DNA of 26,295 nt from CAZOBJ01 sp964577825 (GTDB lineage Bacteria > Planctomycetota > SZUA-567 > JAFGNG01), in NCBI GenBank assembly GCA_964577825.1, contig CAZOBJ010000035.1:1-26295 (forward strand). Direction: 5' to 3'. Both the position numbers and the translations under genes were made by a program. Numbering within the stretch: position 1 is the first letter of the stretch; each line of letters begins with the position of its first letter. Below the pieces are notes generated by a model that saw nothing but the letters and a program-made list of their open reading frames with translations, was not told the DNA's origin and searched no databases. Of this stretch, positions 6,921-14,401 are shown piece after piece.

Positions 6921-7490
6921 ATGCCCACCGTTGGCGTCAATCAACTCAACCGCGGCAATGCCGTGCGCCTGGACGGCGAGATCTACCTGTGCGTAAACCT
7001 CGAACACGTCAAGCCCGGCAAGGGCCCCGCCTACGTGCAGGCGAAGCTCAAGCACGCGCGAAGCGGCAAGGTGGTGGATCGCCGACTGCGAGCCGCCGAG
7101 AATGTCGAACAGATCGACGTGGATCGTGCCGAGGCCACGTTCAGCTACTCCCGAGCAAACACCTACGTGTTCATGCACACCGAGACCTTCGAGGAGATCG
7201 ACGTCCCGGCGGACCTGATCGCAGACAAGGCGTCCTACCTCGTGGAAGGAGAGCCCGCCACCATTTGCACGGTGGGCTCGCAAGTGCTGTCCGTCGACCT
7301 GCCCAAGACGATTGTCCTGGAGGTGGTGCAGACCCCGCCGGGAATCAAGAACGCCAGCGCCACGAACGTGGGCAAGCCCGCAACGACCAACACCGGTCTC
7401 GTGGTAAGCGTGCCTCCGTTCATCAACCAGGGGGACCGGATCAAGGTGGACACGGATACGGGCGCCTACATCGAACGGGTCAACGCCTGA
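6921..7490 (+). CDS. efp: Translation elongation factor P
   Basis: EF-P binds between the P and E sites and rescues ribosomes stalled on polyproline. The 189-residue product has the three-domain EF-P layout: an N-terminal KOW-like domain (VGVNQLNRGNAVRLDGEIY), and two OB domains ending in PPFINQGDRIKVDTDTGAYIER, the family signature near the C-terminus. The tip loop is HVKPGKGPA with Lys34, the residue beta-lysylated by EpmA/EpmB in E. coli; the modification enzymes are not in this window, so modification is inferred only. The ATG at 6921 has AAGGAG 9 nt upstream. The gene is preceded by its own promoter and followed after 22 nt by a flippase-like gene. Confidence 0.97.
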   Translation: MPTVGVNQLNRGNAVRLDGEIYLCVNLEHVKPGKGPAYVQAKLKHARSGKVVDRRLRAAENVEQIDVDRAEATFSYSRANTYVFMHTETFEEIDVPADLIADKASYLVEGEPATICTVGSQVLSVDLPKTIVLEVVQTPPGIKNASATNVGKPATTNTGLVVSVPPFINQGDRIKVDTDTGAYIERVNA

Positions 7491-7495
7491 CCCTC

Positions 7496-7511
7496 CGACT
7501 CGGGAGAGTCG
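7496..7511 (+). promoter_or_regulatory. Hairpin presenting the ribosome site of the next gene
   Basis: CGACTC (7496-7501) and GAGTCG (7506-7511) form a perfect 6-bp stem closed by GGGA, a GNRA tetraloop. The GGGAG ribosome site for the TTG start at 7513 occupies the loop and first stem base. It could regulate or position initiation of the flippase-like gene after efp. Confidence 0.4.
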
Positions 7512-7512
7512 C

Positions 7513-8751
7513 TTGCGCATCCGCCGTGTTGCCGTCGCCGTACTCAAATACGGGGTGGTGGTCGCCGCGCTCTCGTACCTCATCCTGACCGGGCGGCTGG
7601 ACCCCCGTGGCCTGGACTTGGACCCGGCTCGCCTGCACATCGCGGCGGCGGCGGTGCTCCTCGTGCTACTGCCCTGTCTCTTGAGCTTCGTGCGATGGTG
7701 GCTGCTTCTGCGCGGGGCAGCCGCGCCGATCCCGTTCCCCACCGCAGTGCGGCTCGGATTTGTGGGCATGTTCTTCAACACCTTCATGTTCGGCGCCTTC
7801 GGTGGCGACCTGGTGAAGATTGGGTACGTGATCCGCGAGACGCACCGCCGCGGAGCGGCCGCGGCCAGCGTACTCATCGACCGCATCTGCGGGCTGCTGG
7901 GGCTTCTCGCTCTCGGCGGGCTCGCCATCGTCCTGAGCTGGGATTACATGCAGCGCGTCGAGGGGCTCCCCTACGTGGCCCTGACGCTGTTCGCGGTGCT
8001 GGCCGGGTTCGGGCTCGCGCTCGCGGCCGCCATTGTCGCCGTGTCCATCGGCCGCGCCTGGGCGCTTGCCGGCGTGGCCCTATTGCTTCTTGCTCAGACG
8101 TGGATCGTGCATCGAGGATTGCCGAGCGCACAGTTCGGGATGTTAAGCGTCTGGGCCCATGCCGCGACCACCGTGGACCTGAGCGTTGCTGCGCTGACCG
8201 CGCTCGTGCTGCCAGGACTCCTGCCCGGTCGCACGCTCAGCCGCCTGGCGCGCGAGCACCTTCCCGGGGGACACGCGCTCATGGGGTTCGTAGAGGGCTT
8301 GCTCGCCTACCGGCGCAGCCCGGGGTCGTTGGCCATCGCCCTGGGCCTCAGCATCATCATTCAGGGCATGGTGCTCCTGGCGCTGACCGCTCTTGCACAG
8401 GCCACGGGCTTCGGCGTGACCATGACGCAGGTCTTCTTCTCGGCCCCTCCGGCGCTCGTGGTGAATGCCTTGCCGGTTCCCATGGGCGGACTGGGCGTGG
8501 GCGAGACTGCGTTTGCGGAGCTCCTGCGCACGAGTACGGCCGGTGCGATCCGCAACGGCGCGGTGCTCTTCCTCGGGTGGCGCATCATCCTGAACCTCAT
8601 CGGCGTGGGCGCGGGCCTGCCTCTGTACCTACGCGGCAAGCGCGACATCCAGGCCGTCCGGCGCACGTACGCGCCCGAGGGGCTTGCAACCGACCGGCAG
8701 CCCGCGGACAATGCGAGAGAGCGCGAACCAGAGGCGGGAGACACGCGGTGA
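7513..8751 (+). CDS. Flippase-like UPF0104 / LPG-synthase-TM family membrane protein
   Basis: The 412-residue product is a polytopic inner-membrane protein of the lysylphosphatidylglycerol synthase TM-region family (PF03706 type), whose members are thought to move or transfer lipid-linked substrates. Roughly eight to ten hydrophobic segments are visible. Two family hallmarks are present: MFFNTFMFGAFGGDLVKI near residue 85, and VPMGGLGVGETAFAELL near 325. The start is TTG with GGGAG 6 nt upstream, in a hairpin loop. The C-terminal ~40 residues are hydrophilic. Its stop overlaps the kdsD start as GTGA, so the two are coupled, suggesting a role in envelope lipid or lipopolysaccharide metabolism. 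The substrate is unknown. Confidence 0.8.
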   Translation: MRIRRVAVAVLKYGVVVAALSYLILTGRLDPRGLDLDPARLHIAAAAVLLVLLPCLLSFVRWWLLLRGAAAPIPFPTAVRLGFVGMFFNTFMFGAFGGDLVKIGYVIRETHRRGAAAASVLIDRICGLLGLLALGGLAIVLSWDYMQRVEGLPYVALTLFAVLAGFGLALAAAIVAVSIGRAWALAGVALLLLAQTWIVHRGLPSAQFGMLSVWAHAATTVDLSVAALTALVLPGLLPGRTLSRLAREHLPGGHALMGFVEGLLAYRRSPGSLAIALGLSIIIQGMVLLALTALAQATGFGVTMTQVFFSAPPALVVNALPVPMGGLGVGETAFAELLRTSTAGAIRNGAVLFLGWRIILNLIGVGAGLPLYLRGKRDIQAVRRTYAPEGLATDRQPADNAREREPEAGDTR

Positions 8752-9707
8752 GCCTGGACTATGCGCGCGCAGTGCTGCGCGCTGAGATTGCGGCCATCCA
8801 ATCCGTGCTCGACCGGCTCGGGCCCGCATTCGAGCAGGCCCTGCACATCATGCAGCAGGTCCCCGGACAACGGGTCGTCACCTGCGGGATCGGAAAGGCC
8901 GGTTTCATCGCGCGCAAGGTCGCCGCGACCCTGGCCAGCACCGGAACCGACGCCATCTTTTTGCATCCGGCCGATGCGCTGCACGGCGACCTGGGGATGG
9001 TGCGCAAGGGAGATGTGGCGCTCCTGTTCAGCAACTCGGGCGAGAGCGATGAAATCTCGCGCCTGCTCCCGTTCCTGCGCCGACAAGGCCTGACCCTGAT
9101 CGCGGTCACGAGCTCGGTGCGCAGCACCCTGGGCGTACAGGCGGACGTGGTCCTAGAGATGGGCGACCTGCGGGAAGCGTGCCCCCTTGGCCTCGCGCCC
9201 ACGGCGAGCACAACGGCCATGCTCGCCCTGGGCGATGCGCTGGCCATGGCCCTGATGCGCAAGCGCGGGTTTTCGGCCTCGGAGTACGGACGGCTGCACC
9301 CGGCGGGCGAGCTGGGACGCAAGGCGTTCCTGGTCCGAGAGCTCATGCGCGGCCCGGACGCGGTAGCTTTGGTACCACCAGAGGCGAGCGTGCGCGAGGC
9401 GATCCAGGCCGTCAGTCGCGCACGCGCCGGCGCGGGGATCGTTGTGGACAGGTCCGGCAAGCTCTTGGGCATCTTCACGGACGGCGACCTGCGACGCGCC
9501 ATCCTGGCCGACGACCTGGTCTTGACCCGTCCCATCATGAACGTGATGGTGCATGACCCATGCACGGTGCGCAACGATGCGCCCGCGTCCGAGGCCCTGG
9601 GCATCATGCGCACGCATCGCATCGGCGAGCTCCCCGTGCTCGACGAAAACGATCGCGTGGTCGGCATGGTCGACCTCAAGGGCGTGTTGGCAGCGCGTCT
9701 CGGCTGA
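8748..9707 (+). CDS. kdsD: Arabinose-5-phosphate isomerase (KdsD/GutQ/KpsF family)
   Basis: It converts ribulose 5-phosphate to arabinose 5-phosphate, the first step toward Kdo in lipopolysaccharide inner core. The 319 residues hold an N-terminal SIS sugar-isomerase domain (about 30-170; VVTCGIGKAGFIARKVA, FLHPADALHGDLGMV, LLFSNSGESDEI) and two CBS domains (about 205-319) with GRLHPAGELGRK in between. This SIS-CBS-CBS order and length match KdsD. I chose the GTG at 8748 because it matches the normal N-terminus, has GGGAG about 8 nt upstream and overlaps the previous stop by 4 bp. The other kds genes are not in the window. Confidence 0.93.
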   Translation: MSLDYARAVLRAEIAAIQSVLDRLGPAFEQALHIMQQVPGQRVVTCGIGKAGFIARKVAATLASTGTDAIFLHPADALHGDLGMVRKGDVALLFSNSGESDEISRLLPFLRRQGLTLIAVTSSVRSTLGVQADVVLEMGDLREACPLGLAPTASTTAMLALGDALAMALMRKRGFSASEYGRLHPAGELGRKAFLVRELMRGPDAVALVPPEASVREAIQAVSRARAGAGIVVDRSGKLLGIFTDGDLRRAILADDLVLTRPIMNVMVHDPCTVRNDAPASEALGIMRTHRIGELPVLDENDRVVGMVDLKGVLAARLG

Positions 9708-9743
9708 GCCTGCCGACCTTTTGCAACCTGGAGAGGCCCCGCA

Positions 9744-11081
9744 ATGGCGAAGCCGAACATCCTGTACATCCATTCGCACGACACCGGCCGATTCATCCAA
9801 CCCTACGGGTATCCGGTGTCCACGCCAAACCTGCAGCGCCTGGCCGAAGAGGGCGTGGTGTTCCGCCAGGCCTTTTGCGAAGGGCCCACCTGCTCCCCAA
9901 GCCGCGCTGCCTTACTGACCGGCCAATGCCCGCACGCAAACGGCATGCTGGGGCTCGCTCACCGGGGCTCTCGGCTCAACGACTACGGCCGACATATCGT
10001 CCACACGCTGCGCCGGGTCGGGTACACTTCTTACCTGTGCGGCCACCAGCACATCATCGCCTCAGATCAGGTCCAGGACATCGGCTACGACCAGGTGGTT
10101 ACCGCGCAGGCCGACCAAGCCCACGACCAGGCTACCCGCCTGCTCGACTCCGGACCGTCCGAGCCGTTTTTCCTGAGCGTGGGGTTCTTCGAGACGCACC
10201 GTCCGTTTCCGCCGCAACGGCGGCTCGACGATCCGCGATACGTGCAGCCATGGCCGCTCTTCCCGGACAAGCCGCAGACGCGCGAGGACGTGGCCCGCTA
10301 CCACACCCGGGTCCATACGCTCGACGAGAAGATGGGCATGGTCTTCGACGCCCTGGACCACAGCCCGCTCGCCGACCGCACCCTTGTCGTGTGCACCACG
10401 GACCACGGCGTGGCCTTTCCCTCGATGAAGTGCACGCTCCGCGACAGCGGCACCGGCGTTATGCTCATCCTGCGCGGTCCGGGCGGGGCGACGGGCGGAC
10501 GCGTGTGCGACACCATGGTCAGCCACCTGGACCTGTACCCCACGCTCTGCGACCTGACGGGCGCGCCCCGGCCGGACTGGCTGGAGGGCGAGAGCCTGGT
10601 GCCCCTGCTCCATGGCGAGCGCGCGACGCTGCACGAGGCCCTGTTCTCGGAGATTAACCTGCACGCAGCCGCGGACCCGCAGCGTGCGGTGCGTACCAAC
10701 CGATGGAAGTACATCCGTCGATACGGAGAATATCCCCGCACCGTGCTCCCGAACGTGGATCCCGGCCTCACCCGGGATCTGTGGGTGGAGCACGGCTGGG
10801 GCGGAATGGAAAGGCCACGCGAAGAGATCTACGACCTTATCTTCGACCCGCTGGAGCGGAACAATCTGGCCGGCGACCCCGAGTACGCGAGCGTCCAACA
10901 GGACCTTGTAGACCGCCTCACCGACTGGATGACCCGCACCCGAGATCCGCTCCTGGAGGGACGGCTGCAAATCCCCGTCGGCATCCGGCTCGCCCCTCCG
11001 GACGCGGCCAGCCTGGGCAAGACCGACTTCGTCTACGAGGGCTCGGAGGACGACGAGCGCGCGTGGCGAGGCCTTGGGTGA
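9744..11081 (+). CDS. Sulfatase, Cys-type (alkaline phosphatase superfamily)
   Basis: This is a probable sulfate ester (or N-sulfate) hydrolase. The 445 residues begin MAKPNILYIHSHDTGRFIQP, with the metal-binding N-terminal Asp13 in a SHDTGR context rather than the common DD. The formylglycine motif is CSPSRAALLTG with Cys50, so activity needs maturation to formylglycine. TDHG (Asp220-His221) and Lys229 supply further metal and substrate contacts. The end of the protein (DLIFDPLERNNLAGDPEY) is standard for the family. No signal peptide is visible, so a cytoplasmic enzyme is suggested. The ATG at 9744 has GGAGAGG a few bases upstream and lies 36 nt after kdsD. The substrate is not predictable from sequence alone. 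Confidence 0.9.
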   Translation: MAKPNILYIHSHDTGRFIQPYGYPVSTPNLQRLAEEGVVFRQAFCEGPTCSPSRAALLTGQCPHANGMLGLAHRGSRLNDYGRHIVHTLRRVGYTSYLCGHQHIIASDQVQDIGYDQVVTAQADQAHDQATRLLDSGPSEPFFLSVGFFETHRPFPPQRRLDDPRYVQPWPLFPDKPQTREDVARYHTRVHTLDEKMGMVFDALDHSPLADRTLVVCTTDHGVAFPSMKCTLRDSGTGVMLILRGPGGATGGRVCDTMVSHLDLYPTLCDLTGAPRPDWLEGESLVPLLHGERATLHEALFSEINLHAAADPQRAVRTNRWKYIRRYGEYPRTVLPNVDPGLTRDLWVEHGWGGMERPREEIYDLIFDPLERNNLAGDPEYASVQQDLVDRLTDWMTRTRDPLLEGRLQIPVGIRLAPPDAASLGKTDFVYEGSEDDERAWRGLG

Positions 11082-11204
11082 GCTTCGGGGCACAACGTCG
11101 CGGAGCGGCACCTCCATAAGTTTTATCACACCAAGATGTTCTGATTCTCAGATTCTGACTCTCATCGGAAGTCGAAAAAGGATCGGCGACGGGGCGGTTT
11201 GTAC

Positions 11205-11262
11205 TTGACTCGCCCCCCGCATATTGGGTAAATAGAATACGCAAGCGCGAGATATGGGGGGA
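11205..11262 (+). promoter_or_regulatory. nrdR-nrdD promoter with two NrdR-box-like sites
   Basis: TTGACT at 11205-11210 is followed after 17-18 bases by GTAAAT/TAAATA (11228-11234), a weak -10. Two 16-bp sites share the pattern xCxxxATATxxxGxxx at 11216-11231 and 11247-11262, 31 bp centre to centre. Published NrdR operators are tandem 16-bp boxes 15-16 bp apart, centred on such an AT core. Both sites miss several consensus bases. If real, the first box covers the -10 and the second the start region, so NrdR would repress its own operon. Confidence 0.4.
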
Positions 11263-11379
11263 GCCGGGGAAAGGCTGAAGAGGCGTAACCCATTGCTGTC
11301 CCGGTGGGTTACAGCCAAATGAGGTCCGGAACGGTGTGTATGTGACGGTTCGGGCCCGCGCACCCCGTACGGCGCCGTA
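11262..11379 (+). promoter_or_regulatory. Structured leader RNA candidate before nrdR
   Basis: This lies in the 373-base gene-free region 11082-11454. Hairpins: AGCC/GGCT (11262-11276); a strong stem with GGC-GTAACCCA (11282-11292) pairing TGGGTTAC-GCC (11305-11316, one bulged A); a bulged CCGGAAC/GTTCGG stem further on; and a perfect 12-bp palindrome TACGGCGCCGTA (11368-11379). This is more structure than expected for a plain leader. I could not match it to a known riboswitch. Upstream, 11082-11204 holds only the tail of the sulfatase transcript and a short GATTCT repeat (11143-11148, 11151-11156). Confidence 0.35.
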
Positions 11380-11454
11380 GCGCTTAGAACCCCTGCCCTG
11401 TTCTTGTCGCTGTGCATCCTGGCATGGGACCGGGGCTTGCGAAGAGAGGCGAGT

Positions 11455-11937
11455 ATGCTTTGCCCCTACTGTCGCGAGGACAATGACCGTGTGGCGGACA
11501 CGCGTCCAGGTGAAGAAGGACGCGTGATCCGTCGTCGGCGCGAGTGTCTCAACTGCGGGCGCCGGTTCACCACGCACGAGCGCGTGGCCGAGGTGCCGTT
11601 GCGCGTTGTGAAGAAATCCGGCGAGCGCGAGCCCTACCGCCGCGAGAACATCCTTCATGGTGTGGTCAAGGCCCTGGAGAAGCGTCCGGTGAGCACCGAA
11701 CGCATCGAGGCCCTGGTCGAGGCCGTGGAAAAGGCGATTCTGAACGCGCATGAGCGCGAGGTCGACTCCCGCACGATCGGCGAGGCCGTGATGAAGCGAC
11801 TGCGAGAGCTTGACGAGGTCGGCTACGTCCGGTTCGCCTCCGTATACCGCGAATTCAAGGCCGTGGACGAGTTTGTGCGAGAGATCGATACGATTGAGCG
11901 CGATCGAGAGACTCCGCAGGGACATGAGCAGCAATAG
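11455..11937 (+). CDS. nrdR: Transcriptional repressor NrdR
   Basis: NrdR is the zinc-finger/ATP-cone repressor of ribonucleotide reductase genes, sensing dATP/ATP. The 160-residue product starts MLCPYCREDNDRVADTRPGE, has the zinc ribbon CPYC...CLNCGRRFTTHERVAE, and an ATP-cone from about residue 45 (VVKKSGEREPYRRENILHGV) to 138 (VRFASVYREFKAVDEF). I chose the ATG at 11455 because it starts the family N-terminus and has GAGAGGCG upstream; the 17-codon upstream extension lacks similarity. It is 14 nt before nrdD and clearly in one operon with it, so autoregulation together with nrdDG is likely. Confidence 0.97.
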   Translation: MLCPYCREDNDRVADTRPGEEGRVIRRRRECLNCGRRFTTHERVAEVPLRVVKKSGEREPYRRENILHGVVKALEKRPVSTERIEALVEAVEKAILNAHEREVDSRTIGEAVMKRLRELDEVGYVRFASVYREFKAVDEFVREIDTIERDRETPQGHEQQ

Positions 11938-11951
11938 GGGGGGGAGGTACC

Positions 11952-14399
11952 TTGACTGAGAACGTGCATGGCGACCACGGAATCGAGATGGTCCGCAAGC
12001 GAGACGGACAGCTTGTACGCTTTGATCGTGGGAAGATCGCAGACGCGATCTTCGCGGCCGCCAAGGCGGTCGGCGGCGAGGACCGCGCGCTCGCCGATGA
12101 ACTCAGCGGCGTGGTGTGCCTGTTCCTGCAAAGGCGCTTCGGCACGGACATCCCGGGCATCGAGGACATCCAGGACATGGTGGAGAAGGTCCTCATCGAG
12201 ACCGGACACGCCAAGACCGCCAAGGCCTACATCCTGTACCGCCAGAAGCGCTCGGAGCAGCGCGCCCGCACCCGTGTGCGCAAGCAGATCCAGGAGGACT
12301 CGGATAGCACGGATACGCAGCTTCTCGTCGACCCGGCAAGTCGCGCGGAATACTTCAACTGGGAAAAGACGCGCATCGCCCAGGCCTTGGTCAAGGAGGC
12401 CGAAATCAGCGAGGCCGAGGCGCGGGAGATCGCGTCCGTGGTCGAGCGGCGTATCTTCAATTCGGGCATCAGCCGGATCAGTACGAGCCTCATCCGCGAG
12501 CTCGTAGACAACGAACTATTTGAGCGAGGCCACCAGAAGTCTCTGCGGCGCCAGGCAGTGATCGGCATGCCCAAATACGACATCGACCGCCTCATCTTCA
12601 GCAAGAGCAAAGAGAACTCCAACATCACGGCCAACAACCCCGAGGCCATCAACCTGTCCATCGCGGAGCACACGCTCAAGCAGTACGCGCTCCAGGAGGT
12701 CTTTTCCGAGGAGGTGGCCGATGCGCACCGCGCGGGTCTGGTGCATGTCCATGACCTGGGGTACCCCACGCGCGTGTACTGCTCGTCGCACTCCCTGGAG
12801 TACCTGAAGAAGTACGGTCTGCACCTGGAAAACCTGGACACGAGCTCCGCGCCGGCCAAGCACGCGCGCACGCTGACCGGGCACCTGAACACCTTTCTGG
12901 CCAGCATGCAGGCCTACTATGCCGGGGCGCTCGGCGTGGCCTACATCAACATCATGTACGCACCGTTCCTGGAGGGGATGAGCGACCGCGAGCTCAAGCA
13001 AGAGGCCCAGCACCTCATCTTCAGTTCCAGCCAGAACGCGTTCAGCCGAGGCGGGCAGACCCTGTTCCTGGACTTCAATATCCACACCGGCATTCCCGCG
13101 TACCTGAAGGATGTCCCCGCCATCGGGCCCGGGGGCGAGTACAACGGGCGCACCTACGCGGACTACACGCAAACGGCCAGCCGGTTCACCCGCGCGATGC
13201 TCGAGGTCTGGCATGAGGGCGACCAGTACCGCCACGTGTTCGCCTTCCCCAAGTGCGACCTCCACATCAACCACGAGACGTTCAGCGATCCGACCCAGCG
13301 CGCCATCCTGGAGTACGCCTGCGACATCGCCTCGGAGAACGGCACGCCCTATTTCATCTTCGACCGGGACGAGGTGACCCTGTCGGCTTGCTGTCGGCTG
13401 CGCACGAGCATCGAAGACCACACCATGATCCGCAGGCCCGAAACCATGCGGTTCTGCGGGTTTCAGAACGTGACCATCAACCTGCCCCAGTGCGCCTATC
13501 GGGCAGGTGACAAGGGGCTGCCGGGGCTCTTTCCGCAGATCGATCGTGCGATCGATATCTGCGTAAAGGCCCACCTTCAGAAGCGCGAGTTCGCGCGCAA
13601 GCTGATGAGCGGACCAAGCATGCCCCTGTGGCAGGTCGGCAAGCCCGCCGCGGACGGCCGGCCCTACATCGACCTCGACACGTCCACCTACATCATCGGC
13701 CCGATCGGGCTCAATGAAGCCCTGCACTACCTGACCGGGCAAGAGCTCCATGAGAGCGAGGAGTCCCTGCGGGCCGGACTGCGGGTGATCAGCTACCTCT
13801 ACTACAGCATCAAGGAACTCGGCCGCAAACACGGCATGCGATTGAGCCTCGAAGAGAGTCCGGCGGAGAGCGCCGCGCGCCGCCTGGCCAAGGTGGACCT
13901 GAAAAACTGGCCGCAGTCCGAGAACTTCGTCAGTGGCGACATCGAGACCGACCAGGCCTACTATACGAACTCCATCCACCTGCGTCCGGACGCGGACGTG
14001 GACCTGGTCTCCCGGATCCGCAAGCAGGCCATGTTCCACAGCCTGATCGAATCCGGAGCGATCATCCACGCGTTTGTGGGTGAGAACCGTCCGAGCGCGA
14101 CCAGCATTCTCAACCTCGTGCAGAAGACCTTCGAAAAGACGCAGGCAGCCCAGCTCACCGTCAGCCCCGAGTTCACCGTGTGCCATTGGTGCAACCACAT
14201 GACCTGCGGAATGTCTGACGTCTGCCCGTACTGCGGGGCGAAGAACGAACCAGGCATTTTCCGCGTAAGCGCCAAGGAAGCAACCGAGTTGGGCGCATGG
14301 GAACCGGACGCGCTGCGCGCGCTCCTTGCCCGACGCTCAGATGAACCCGCCTCCGCGACCGCTCCCGCAAGCGTCGCCCAGGCAACCGAGGCCACCTGA
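11952..14399 (+). CDS. nrdD: Class III (anaerobic) ribonucleoside-triphosphate reductase, radical Gly not found
   Basis: NrdD reduces ribonucleoside triphosphates to deoxynucleotides without oxygen, using a glycyl radical made by NrdG. The 815 residues contain an ATP-cone (about 10-105), a helical second N-terminal region (about 134-215), and the catalytic barrel. HVHDLGYPTRVYCSSHS carries Cys277; LSACCRLR carries Cys480/481, the second matching the thiyl-radical Cys; FCGFQNVTINLPQCA follows. The C-terminal zinc site is CHWC (744, 747) and CPYC (758, 761). After it, relatives have RVxGY with the radical Gly; here it reads RVSAK, with Ala774 (GCC, 14271-14273). No shifted frame restores the motif. 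The start is TTG behind a GGGGAGG tract, 14 nt after nrdR. nrdG follows by 2 nt. Family is secure; activity is doubtful or unusual. Confidence 0.92.
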   Translation: MTENVHGDHGIEMVRKRDGQLVRFDRGKIADAIFAAAKAVGGEDRALADELSGVVCLFLQRRFGTDIPGIEDIQDMVEKVLIETGHAKTAKAYILYRQKRSEQRARTRVRKQIQEDSDSTDTQLLVDPASRAEYFNWEKTRIAQALVKEAEISEAEAREIASVVERRIFNSGISRISTSLIRELVDNELFERGHQKSLRRQAVIGMPKYDIDRLIFSKSKENSNITANNPEAINLSIAEHTLKQYALQEVFSEEVADAHRAGLVHVHDLGYPTRVYCSSHSLEYLKKYGLHLENLDTSSAPAKHARTLTGHLNTFLASMQAYYAGALGVAYINIMYAPFLEGMSDRELKQEAQHLIFSSSQNAFSRGGQTLFLDFNIHTGIPAYLKDVPAIGPGGEYNGRTYADYTQTASRFTRAMLEVWHEGDQYRHVFAFPKCDLHINHETFSDPTQRAILEYACDIASENGTPYFIFDRDEVTLSACCRLRTSIEDHTMIRRPETMRFCGFQNVTINLPQCAYRAGDKGLPGLFPQIDRAIDICVKAHLQKREFARKLMSGPSMPLWQVGKPAADGRPYIDLDTSTYIIGPIGLNEALHYLTGQELHESEESLRAGLRVISYLYYSIKELGRKHGMRLSLEESPAESAARRLAKVDLKNWPQSENFVSGDIETDQAYYTNSIHLRPDADVDLVSRIRKQAMFHSLIESGAIIHAFVGENRPSATSILNLVQKTFEKTQAAQLTVSPEFTVCHWCNHMTCGMSDVCPYCGAKNEPGIFRVSAKEATELGAWEPDALRALLARRSDEPASATAPASVAQATEAT

Positions 14400-14401
14400 T
14401 C

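Noticed and set aside
11141..11165. GATTCT short repeat after the sulfatase gene as a CRISPR or satellite repeat
   Set aside because: Only two and a half imperfect 8-base units; no spacers and no extended array.
11254..11320. Cobalamin riboswitch in the nrdR leader (GCTGTCCCG-like stretch near 11295)
   Set aside because: Only a short string resembles the core. The GGUG segment and a B12 box are absent, and the strong local stem does not fit the fold.
11254..11322. 22-codon frame (MGGAGERLKRRNPLLSRWVT...) in the nrdR leader
   Set aside because: No convincing ribosome site and no recognisable regulatory codon run; probably chance in the structured leader.
11317..11350. SRP RNA-like string (AGGTCCGGAA) near 11323
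   Set aside because: The asymmetric loop and flanking stem of SRP RNA are missing.
12516..14198. Long antisense open frames opposite nrdD, smc and the FapA gene (up to ~760 codons)
   Set aside because: These are GC-rich shadow frames opposite strongly conserved genes; they lack ribosome sites and family motifs.
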